From Acidobacteriota bacterium (GTDB lineage: Bacteria > Acidobacteriota > Terriglobia > Acidiferrales > UBA7541), in NCBI GenBank assembly GCA_003153585.1, contig PLZZ01000020.1, positions 1-20,193 on the forward strand: 20,193 nucleotides of DNA. The letters run 5' to 3'. The notes under the pieces were generated by a model. It searched no databases. It saw only the letters and a program-made list of their open reading frames with translations, and was not told the origin of the DNA. The position numbers and the translations under genes were made by a program. Within the stretch, counting starts at the first letter, position 1, and the number at the start of each line of letters is the position of its first letter. Shown here piece after piece: positions 7,272 through 13,648 of this stretch.

Positions 7272-8320
7272 AAATCCTTGTAACAGGTGGAGCAGGCTTC
7301 ATTGGTTCGAATTTCATTCGTCAAGTCCTCGCGCTCGGCAAAGACTATGTAATTGTGAACTACGACAAGCTGACCTACGCCGGGAATCTCGAGAACCTGG
7401 ATGATGTCGCGAAAAATCCAGCCTACTCGTTCGCCAAAGGCGATATTTGCGACGCTGCTGCGGTCGAATCCGCCATGAACGGTTGCGAGGCGGTGGTTCA
7501 TTTTGCGGCGGAATCTCACGTTGACCGAAGCATTTATGAACCGGCGCCGGTGATTGAAACGAACGTCACAGGAACTTTCATCCTTCTGCAAGTCGCTCGA
7601 AAGCTCAACGTAAGACGGTTCGTCCATATTTCCACGGATGAAGTCTATGGCGATATGGATGCCGGAGCCTTCGCAGATGAAAATTCACCGCTTCAACCCA
7701 GCAGCCCGTATTCAGCTTCTAAGGCCAGCTCTGATCTTCTGGTCCGCTCCTATGTGCGAACGTTTGGTTTCCCTGCCGTGCTCACTCGCGCGTCCAACAA
7801 TTATGGTCCCTACCAGTTTCCCGAAAAGTTTTTGCCCCTGATGATCACGAATGCGCTTGATGACAAACCTCTTCCGATTTACGGTGATGGGAAGCAGCAG
7901 CGCGACTGGTTGCACGTGGAGGATCACTGCCGCGGAATTGTCGCTGTTCTCGAACGCGGACGTATCGGCGAGGTTTACAACATCGGGGGTCAGGACATCG
8001 TAGAAAATTTGACCATGGCCAAGGCCCTGCTTCGCGTGACGGGCAAGCCCGAAACGCTCTTGTCATATGTTAAGGATCGGCCGGGCCACGACCGCCGCTA
8101 TGCTCTGAAGTGCGACAAAATAGAGCGCGAACTTGGTTGGAAGCCTACTATTTCGCTCGAGGAAGGTTTGCGCCAGACAATTGACTGGTACCGGAGCAAT
8201 ACGAAATGGATGGCGCGAGTCCGCGACGGCGAATATCGCTCCTATTACGAAAAATATTACGAGAATCGCGATTCTTCCCTGCATGCAATCGCTCAAACCG
8301 GGCCCAAACCCTCCCTCTGA
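7268..8320 (+). CDS. rmlB: dTDP-glucose 4,6-dehydratase
   Basis: Converts dTDP-D-glucose to dTDP-4-keto-6-deoxy-D-glucose with tightly bound NAD+, the second step of rhamnose synthesis. This extended short-chain dehydrogenase of 350 residues shows the NAD-binding TGGAGFIGSNF at residues 6-16, the dehydratase-specific catalytic triplet T123-D124-E125 in HISTDEVYG, and the Y148-xxx-K152 pair in SPYSASKASSD. RPGHDRRYA (about 272-280), which contacts the nucleotide, is intact. The GTG start at 7268 overlaps the rmlA stop (GTGA), which fixes the start. The end of the gene lies about 100 nt before the preferred start of rmlC. Length and motifs are complete, and the gene should be functional. Confidence 0.96.
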   Translation: MKILVTGGAGFIGSNFIRQVLALGKDYVIVNYDKLTYAGNLENLDDVAKNPAYSFAKGDICDAAAVESAMNGCEAVVHFAAESHVDRSIYEPAPVIETNVTGTFILLQVARKLNVRRFVHISTDEVYGDMDAGAFADENSPLQPSSPYSASKASSDLLVRSYVRTFGFPAVLTRASNNYGPYQFPEKFLPLMITNALDDKPLPIYGDGKQQRDWLHVEDHCRGIVAVLERGRIGEVYNIGGQDIVENLTMAKALLRVTGKPETLLSYVKDRPGHDRRYALKCDKIERELGWKPTISLEEGLRQTIDWYRSNTKWMARVRDGEYRSYYEKYYENRDSSLHAIAQTGPKPSL

Positions 8321-8418
8321 TTTCGGACGATTTCTGCCGGCTGCGGAAATCTGTTAGAGTCATCGAAGTTCCTGACTCGATCGATTCAATTGCAATTCTC
8401 ATGAGGAGCATGGATCTA

Positions 8419-8979
8419 GTGCACAGGATTGAAACATCCTTACCTGGAGTATGGGAGCTCCGTCCGAAGGTTTTCCGTGACTCTCGCGGATTTTTCATGG
8501 AGACATACCATCGTGAACGATTCGCTGAGTTGGAGATCCCCTGTTCCTTCGTACAAGATAATCATTCTCGCTCAGCCAAAAGCACACTTCGAGGCCTCCA
8601 CTACCAGTTGCATCATCCGCAAGCGAAGCTTTGTCGCGTTGTGGAAGGAAAAGCGCTCGATGTCGCCGTGGACGTCCGGCTAGCGTCGCCGACTTTTGGC
8701 AAATACGCCAGCGTTCTCCTCTCGGCGGACGATCACAATCAGATTTATATACCTGGCGGTTTTGCACACGGATTCCTAGCGCTGACCGATTCAGTTCAAT
8801 TCCTTTATAAGTGCAGCGACTTTTATGATCCGGCGGACGAGCACGGGGTTTCCTGGAATGATCCCGATATCAACATTCCTTGGGGAATGCCCGACCCTCT
8901 CGTTTCGGAAAAGGATTCGAAGTTTCCCAGGCTCGCTGATATTCCACGCGAATTCCTTCCACATTATTCAGCGAAATGA
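8419..8979 (+). CDS. rmlC: dTDP-4-dehydrorhamnose 3,5-epimerase
   Basis: Epimerises dTDP-4-keto-6-deoxy-glucose at C3 and C5 to dTDP-4-keto-L-rhamnose. It is a cupin-fold enzyme of 186 residues from the preferred start. RDSRGFFMETYHRERF (20-35), the catalytic-base His in STLRGLHYQ (H61) and the catalytic Tyr in QFLYKCSDFYDP (Y130) are present, as is IPGGFAHGF. I chose the GTG at 8419 because AGGAG (8404-8408) lies 10 nt upstream and the protein then begins HRIETSLPGV, like family members; ATG codons at 8401 and 8410 are in frame but have no well-spaced ribosome site. The frame is open further back into rmlB to 8206, but that part resembles no RmlC. The stop overlaps the ATG of rmlD (ATGA). 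Confidence 0.92.
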   Translation: MHRIETSLPGVWELRPKVFRDSRGFFMETYHRERFAELEIPCSFVQDNHSRSAKSTLRGLHYQLHHPQAKLCRVVEGKALDVAVDVRLASPTFGKYASVLLSADDHNQIYIPGGFAHGFLALTDSVQFLYKCSDFYDPADEHGVSWNDPDINIPWGMPDPLVSEKDSKFPRLADIPREFLPHYSAK

Positions 8980-9932
8980 AACCAAGAATCCTGCTAACCG
9001 GTAAGAACGGCCAAGTTGGATTGGAACTCCAACGGTTCTTGCCGCAACTCGGCGAGGTACTCGCCTTCGATCGCCAGGAGCTCGACCTCTCCAAGCCCGA
9101 TGATCTTCGCCGAATGATTCGAACGGTTCGTCCAAATCTGATCGTCAACGCCGCTGCTTATACCGCCGTCGATCAAGCTGAAAAGGAAGAAGCGGTTGCG
9201 CGCTCCATCAACGCGGACGCACCCGCCGTAATGGCTGAAGAAGCCAAAAAGATTGGCGCGGGACTTGTTCACTATTCGACTGATTACGTATTTGACGGAT
9301 CCAAGAATTCCCCTTACAAGGAAACCGATCCCACCGGTCCTCTCAACGTGTACGGGAAGACAAAGCTCATGGGCGAGCAAGCAATTTTTGAGGCTGGCGT
9401 GCCCCATCTGATTTTCCGCACTGCTTGGGTATATGCCACGCGTGGCCGAAATTTCCTCCTCACGATCTTGCGCCTCGCGACCCAGGGGAGAGAAGAGTTG
9501 AGGATCGTGAGCGACCAGATTGGTGCGCCAACATGGAGCCGTGCTATCGCTTTCGCCGCAACACAAATTCTGACGCAGATTTATGGACGAGGCGACGGCC
9601 TAGCCGTCCTGACAGAAGTGAGCGGTGTGTACCACATGACTTCCGCTGGCGAAACAACCTGGTATGGATTCGCGAAGGCAATCTTGGAGGACGTTTCTCA
9701 GATGCGGCAGAGCGCTCCTTGGTTCGCCGCCGCCACTGGCGGGCGCCCGCTGGTAGCGCCTCGCGTAATTCCTATTTCAACAGAAGAATATCCCACCCCT
9801 GCCCGCCGCCCGGCCTATTCACTACTCTCAAATTCGCATCTAACGGAAACCTTTGGCGTGCAATTGCCAGCCTGGCGTACACAGTTGCGCTCTGCCTTCA
9901 GCGACGAATCCGCTACGGTGCTCCGCGAGTAG
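8976..9932 (+). CDS. rmlD: dTDP-4-dehydrorhamnose reductase
   Basis: Reduces dTDP-4-keto-L-rhamnose to dTDP-L-rhamnose with NAD(P)H, the last step of the pathway. The 318-residue protein is a short-chain-dehydrogenase type reductase: the dinucleotide motif TGKNGQVG lies at residues 8-15, HYSTDYVFDG at 99-108 with the catalytic Thr, and Y126-xxx-K130 in LNVYGKTKLMGEQ. RPAYSLLSN near residue 287 is the usual C-terminal substrate-binding stretch. The ATG overlaps the rmlC stop by 4 nt and there is no separate ribosome site, which points to translational coupling in the rmlABCD operon. No obvious terminator follows; the next plus-strand item, after 137 nt, is a broken oxidoreductase gene. Confidence 0.95.
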   Translation: MKPRILLTGKNGQVGLELQRFLPQLGEVLAFDRQELDLSKPDDLRRMIRTVRPNLIVNAAAYTAVDQAEKEEAVARSINADAPAVMAEEAKKIGAGLVHYSTDYVFDGSKNSPYKETDPTGPLNVYGKTKLMGEQAIFEAGVPHLIFRTAWVYATRGRNFLLTILRLATQGREELRIVSDQIGAPTWSRAIAFAATQILTQIYGRGDGLAVLTEVSGVYHMTSAGETTWYGFAKAILEDVSQMRQSAPWFAAATGGRPLVAPRVIPISTEEYPTPARRPAYSLLSNSHLTETFGVQLPAWRTQLRSAFSDESATVLRE

Positions 9933-10069
9933 GGACTTCCTTAATCACAGTCGCCGAGTTAGCCTAAGAGAGAGGGAAAATTCGTCGCAGTCTCGTATGT
10001 GAAATCCAGATTCACGAGTTGGTCTGGGAAGAAAGAATTCGCGCTCCGAATACAGAAGTAATGTAAACC

Positions 10070-10207
10070 GTGGAACAAGCCAATGTAGTGATCATCGGTG
10101 GTGGTGTTCTGGGCTGCGCGATCGCTCGGGCTCTGTTGCCGCGCTGGAGCGATGTGCTCGTGCTTGAAGCCGTTCCTAATATTGGGATGGGCGCAAGCTC
10201 TCGCAAT
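10070..10207 (+). pseudogene. N-terminal remnant of a FAD-dependent oxidoreductase (LhgO-like)
   Basis: From a GTG at 10070 about 46 codons encode VEQANVVIIGGGVLGCAIAR and, further on, DVLVLEA and GMGASSRN. This is the N-terminal Rossmann FAD-binding fold (GxGxxG then an acidic residue ending strand 2) of the L-2-hydroxyglutarate oxidase/glycerol-3-phosphate dehydrogenase-like family, where the GASSRN stretch is normally followed by SGVIHAGIYY. Here the similarity stops right after SRN; the frame then runs into antisense sequence of the lipoprotein gene ending at 10212 and stops at 10276. At least 300 residues are missing, so no enzyme can be made. There is no good ribosome site. The junction around 10207 marks an insertion or deletion endpoint. 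Confidence 0.8.
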
Positions 10208-10211
10208 GTGA

Positions 10212-11561
10212 CTACGAGCTGGGAACTGTCACTGAGACCGGTTCTGAGTATGCGCTTTCGATGTTCTCGGAATTAACGGCGGTTACTACATAGAAGTACA
10301 TTTGTCCGCTAGACACGCTGTTGTCTGTATAACTCGTGTCAGGATTAGCGTGGGAATTCAGCTTCGCGTATGGCCCGCTTGATTTGGAGCTTCGATAAAC
10401 GAAATACCCCACCACCTGAGCCGCGCTCTTATCCCAGTTCAGCGCTACCGACGGTTGCTGGCTCTTTTGTGTCCCGGAGCCCGAAAGTTGAATGACGAGC
10501 GGAGAACCTGCGTTGCTCGAAATCGTCACTGTGCCCGGCAGACTCCCCGTGGTCTTTGGATCAAACTCCACCGTCAGGATCGCGCTCTGATCGGGAGCCA
10601 GATCTACTTTCGATGTCACGCCGGCAAGCGTGTAGCTGCTACCCGTGAGTGATACATTCGAAATGTCCGCACTGGCAGTTCCCGTGTTCTTCAGCGTTAC
10701 CTGCAGCGACGGGCTGTTGCCGATTGTCACGCTTCCGAAGCTCAAGCTCGTGGAGCTAGCCACTAGCTGAGGAGCGGAAGAGACTCCCACTCCGTTTAAG
10801 CCGACATTCACCGGGCTGCCCGCCGTTATAATTGAAATCGCCCCGGTATCCGAACCCGCAACCTTGGGATTGAACTCAGCCATGAAGTTCACAGATTCAC
10901 CCGGCGTCAACGTCTGCGGCGTGGTAAGCCCGGAAATGCTAAACCCGCCGCCCGTAGCGCTTACGGACTTGATCGCCACGCTGGCAGAACCGCCGTTGGT
11001 CAAGCGGAGTGGCTGTGTAACCGGGCTGCCGACGCTAACATTGCCGAAGCCGACCACCGATGGCGTCACGCTAAGAAGACTGGTCGATCCCGTCCCGTTC
11101 AGACTTCCCGCTGTCTGAGGTCCTTCCGCATTGATCGCTACCAAAAGGTTGACGCTTTCCTGCGTTGCTGAGGTCGGCCCGAACACAACAGTAAGCTGCG
11201 CGCTTTGGCCAGGAGACAATACCTCGGGCGCTGAAAAGCCCGAGATCGTAAATCCTGTGCCGCTGGCGGAGACTTTAGAAAGTGTGAACTTTGCCGTGCC
11301 GCTATTGGTCACGGTTACGCTTTGAGTGGAGCTTGAACCAACCATTACTGTTCCGAAATCGAGAGGGTTGGGCGTCACTTGCATTGCAATGCTCGGTATT
11401 ATGCCTGGCTTGCCTGAGCCCACGCACGCCGACATCACAACCAATCCGAATATCGTAAGAAGGACGGAGAAATTTCTGACGGCGATTGTTGTGCGTTTTG
11501 CAGCGGGACGAAAAAAATCGCGCGCGTCCGCACCCTCCAGGATTGGGTGGTGGTGTTTCAT
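10212..11561 (-). CDS. ASH-repeat (choice-of-anchor D) lipoprotein with C-terminal FN3-like domain
   Basis: From the ATG at 11561 the protein has 449 residues; an ATG at 11573 would add four. A hydrophobic stretch ending VVMSAC (Cys near residue 46) looks like a lipoprotein signal, so the mature protein is probably lipid-anchored in the envelope. Three beta-sandwich repeats of about 95-100 residues follow, each with a pattern like LDFGTVMVGSSSTQSVTVTN and a closing LNGTG or LSGSG: these are ASH/choice-of-anchor D domains. The last ~80 residues (VALNWDKSAAQVVGYFVYRS to the end) resemble a fibronectin III domain. No catalytic motif is seen; a structural or adhesive role is the best guess. The start was chosen because MKHHHP mirrors MKTHTP of the paralogue upstream and a shared sequence element then lies at the same distance in both genes. 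Its stop adjoins the oxidoreductase remnant. Confidence 0.85.
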   Translation of the reverse strand: MKHHHPILEGADARDFFRPAAKRTTIAVRNFSVLLTIFGLVVMSACVGSGKPGIIPSIAMQVTPNPLDFGTVMVGSSSTQSVTVTNSGTAKFTLSKVSASGTGFTISGFSAPEVLSPGQSAQLTVVFGPTSATQESVNLLVAINAEGPQTAGSLNGTGSTSLLSVTPSVVGFGNVSVGSPVTQPLRLTNGGSASVAIKSVSATGGGFSISGLTTPQTLTPGESVNFMAEFNPKVAGSDTGAISIITAGSPVNVGLNGVGVSSAPQLVASSTSLSFGSVTIGNSPSLQVTLKNTGTASADISNVSLTGSSYTLAGVTSKVDLAPDQSAILTVEFDPKTTGSLPGTVTISSNAGSPLVIQLSGSGTQKSQQPSVALNWDKSAAQVVGYFVYRSSKSSGPYAKLNSHANPDTSYTDNSVSSGQMYFYVVTAVNSENIESAYSEPVSVTVPSS

Positions 11562-11592
11562 ATGCACAGGCATTGTGCGACGAAGGTCCGAT

Positions 11593-11605
11593 GTGGAACT
11601 ACTGG
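11593..11605 (-). promoter_or_regulatory. Upstream element shared by the two ASH lipoprotein genes (copy 1)
   Basis: On the minus strand this reads CCAGTAGTTCCAC, matching CCAGTAGAGCCAC at 13435-13447 in 11 of 13 bases, and lies 31 nt before the chosen start against 29 nt in the paralogue. It may be a promoter or operator part, or a vestige of the gene duplication. Confidence 0.35.
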
Positions 11606-11632
11606 CCCGGGGTACACACTTAGGACAGGGTA

Positions 11633-11658
11633 AAAGGCTGTCCCAGAGGACAGCCTTT
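11633..11658 (-). terminator. Intrinsic terminator of the upstream ASH lipoprotein gene
   Basis: AAAGGCTGTCC and GGACAGCCTTT form a perfect 11-bp stem with a 4-nt loop, and on the minus strand it is followed by TTTTAC. It starts 64 nt after the stop codon at 11723 and ends before the next minus-strand gene, so it should separate transcription of the two lipoprotein genes. Confidence 0.85.
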
Positions 11659-11722
11659 GCCTGGTTCTCTGCGGTTACTGAGGTCGTTCGGTCTTGCCGC
11701 GCTCTCCTAATTCACTTGCGAT

Positions 11723-13405
11723 CTATTGAATCAAAGCCGACGCCTGGTTCGAGTACACACTCTCGACGCCGTTCGAATCCACAGCCGTAACTACGTAGTA
11801 GTAAGTCTGGCCGGATTGCAGTCCGCTATCGGTAAACTGAGTTGACGTTACTGGTGATCCGGTCAACTTAGACGCGTACGGACCGCCCGTGCTGGTACCT
11901 CGATAGACATTGTAGCCAGCCACTGTTGTTGCGCTGTCTGTCCAAGCTAGTCCCACAGTGTGAGTGCTCTGCTGCGCTCCGCTGCCGGACAAGCTCATCG
12001 CGGCCGAATTCGTAGCATTACTTAGCAAAGTAACGGCCCCGCTAACTGCACCCGCCGCTGTTGGAGCAAACTGAACTGTCACCGGAATGGACTGGCCTGC
12101 AGTCAAGGTTTCGCCCGAGCTTACCCCGCTCACTGTGAAGACTGCGCCGGTTACATTTACGGCCGATATGGTAACGCTCGAATTTCCTGTGTTCGTCAAG
12201 GAAGAGCTCAAATCACTGTTGCTCCCGACGTTGACGCTGCCGAAACTCAGGCTCGACGTGCCGAACGTCAGCAGTTGCGTCCCAGCCAGCCCGGATCCGC
12301 TCAATGCGATCGTGAACGGCGAGTTAGGAGCATTGCTGGTGAGTGAAATTGAGCCGGTCACGGCTCCTGCAGCGCCAGGCGCGAAAACCGCGTTAAACGT
12401 GGTATTCGAACCGGCCGGAATCGTGAGCGGTGTGTTAAGACCAGTGACACTGAATCCGGTGCCGCTCACGGCAGCGTGTGAAACCACAAGGCTGGCCGTG
12501 CCGTTGTTGGTCAGGCTGATCGTCTGCGAATTGCTCGTCCCCGTCGAAACATTTCCAAAACCTGCCGTGCTCGGAATTGCACTGATTTGTGCTTGGCTTC
12601 CGCTACCGCTCAACGCGACGGTTAATGGTGAATTGGGGGCATTGCTCGCGACGGAAATGCTGCCCGAAGCGCTGCCGGGTGTCGTCGGTGTAAACTGCGC
12701 CGTAAAGGTTGTGCTTTGTCCCGCCGCGATCGTCGCGCCAGGGGCTAATCCAATCGCGCTAAAGCCAGTGCCCGCGGCGCTTGCCTGGTTGATTGATACG
12801 CTCTCGTTTCCGGAATTGGTTAAGGTAATTGTCGCAGAGCCCGTGCTGCCCACCTGAACGCTGCCAAAATTGAAGCTGGCCGGTGAAATCGCCAATCCCG
12901 CTTGTCCGCCCGTCCCGACAAGTTCAACAGTTAATGGTGAATTTGAGGCATTGCTTGTTAGGGTGAAGCCGCCTGCAGCGGAGCCTGCCAACAGCGGCGC
13001 AAACTGGATTTGGATGGTTTTGCTCTGACCCGGGGCGATCGTTGCTGAAGGAGTTCCGGCACCGGTCGTGAAGCTCGCGCCTGTAACAGCCGTTTGATCG
13101 ATGGTCACAGTGGATGTTCCCGTATTCGTCACTGTCACGCTTTGTGTCGTAGCTTTGCCCACTCCCACAGTTCCAAAACTCACGGTTGTGAGGTTGGCCG
13201 AAAGCACGCCCGTACCCGCCCCCGGTGTTTTCGAGGGGGTTTTGGGGTTCGTGAAACTGGTGCAGCTGGAAAGTCCGAGGATTGCGATAATGGCTGCCAG
13301 CATGATCATAAAAGCAAGCGGGCCGGCCGGACGGCTTGCCCTGGAACGCGCATCTAGCGGGCGCGAGTGAATCCGTTCTGGTTGGGTTGGTGTATGCGTT
13401 TTCAT
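11723..13405 (-). CDS. ASH-repeat (choice-of-anchor D) lipoprotein with C-terminal FN3-like domain, longer paralogue
   Basis: From the ATG at 13405 the protein has 560 residues; a GTG at 13414 would add three. A signal segment ending ILGLSSC (Cys near residue 48) is a good lipobox. Four ASH domains of about 100 residues follow, with recurring motifs such as VSFGTVGVGKATTQSVTVTN and SNAPNSPLTVALSGSG, then an FN3-like domain (VGLAWTDSATTVAGYNVYRG to the end). The repeats are visible in DNA as related segments near 12300, 12605 and 12917, a period of about 305-315 nt. The composition is rich in Ser, Thr, Gly and Ala with almost no Cys beyond the anchor, as in extracellular structural proteins. 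It is paralogous to the gene downstream, which has one repeat less. A strong hairpin terminator follows the stop. The function is unknown; envelope structure, adhesion or matrix binding is inferred. Confidence 0.87.
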   Translation of the reverse strand: MKTHTPTQPERIHSRPLDARSRASRPAGPLAFMIMLAAIIAILGLSSCTSFTNPKTPSKTPGAGTGVLSANLTTVSFGTVGVGKATTQSVTVTNTGTSTVTIDQTAVTGASFTTGAGTPSATIAPGQSKTIQIQFAPLLAGSAAGGFTLTSNASNSPLTVELVGTGGQAGLAISPASFNFGSVQVGSTGSATITLTNSGNESVSINQASAAGTGFSAIGLAPGATIAAGQSTTFTAQFTPTTPGSASGSISVASNAPNSPLTVALSGSGSQAQISAIPSTAGFGNVSTGTSNSQTISLTNNGTASLVVSHAAVSGTGFSVTGLNTPLTIPAGSNTTFNAVFAPGAAGAVTGSISLTSNAPNSPFTIALSGSGLAGTQLLTFGTSSLSFGSVNVGSNSDLSSSLTNTGNSSVTISAVNVTGAVFTVSGVSSGETLTAGQSIPVTVQFAPTAAGAVSGAVTLLSNATNSAAMSLSGSGAQQSTHTVGLAWTDSATTVAGYNVYRGTSTGGPYASKLTGSPVTSTQFTDSGLQSGQTYYYVVTAVDSNGVESVYSNQASALIQ

Positions 13406-13648
13406 GATGTACACAGTTTAAAAGGCGGCGCTAAGTGGCTCTACTGGTCAGAGGAAGCAACAAAGTGCAGCATGATTCGCCTGTTCACTCGGGCCAAACG
13501 GGACCTGACCTGCCTAAGGGACAGGTGCGCTTAACCCCGTCCTGACAGCTAGTTAGCGAGGCGTCTCAGTGCGGCCGCTCGGTGCGGACCTAGACGCTTG
13601 AGATAGACATTCGGAGATTTCTGCGAAGGATAGACGAAACCTGCACTC
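13406..13648. promoter_or_regulatory. Divergent control region with shared element and quasi-palindrome
   Basis: This 243-nt gap serves the longer ASH lipoprotein (minus) and the VanZ-like gene (plus). It holds the second copy of the shared CCAGTAG-type element (13435-13447, minus strand) and ACCTGCCTAAGGGACAGGT (13508-13526), whose ends ACCTG/CAGGT are inverted; a related CTTAGGACAGG occurs upstream of the other lipoprotein gene near 11619. No convincing -35/-10 pair was found. Confidence 0.4.

Noticed and set aside
8206..8418. In-frame upstream extension of rmlC by about 71 codons
   Set aside because: It overlaps the rmlB coding end, resembles no RmlC N-terminus, and a well-placed AGGAG site supports the start at 8419.
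8994..9566. 190-codon minus-strand frame within rmlD
   Set aside because: It is the shadow of a well-conserved reductase gene in an operon.
9425..9967. 180-codon plus-strand frame overlapping the second half of rmlD
   Set aside because: It is out of frame with conserved rmlD and its Arg/Pro-rich product is typical of an alternative frame in GC-rich DNA.
12087..12857. 256-codon open frame antisense to the longer ASH lipoprotein gene
   Set aside because: It follows from the Ser/Thr/Gly/Ala-rich repeats on the other strand; the translated product is low-complexity with repeated motifs mirroring the ASH period.
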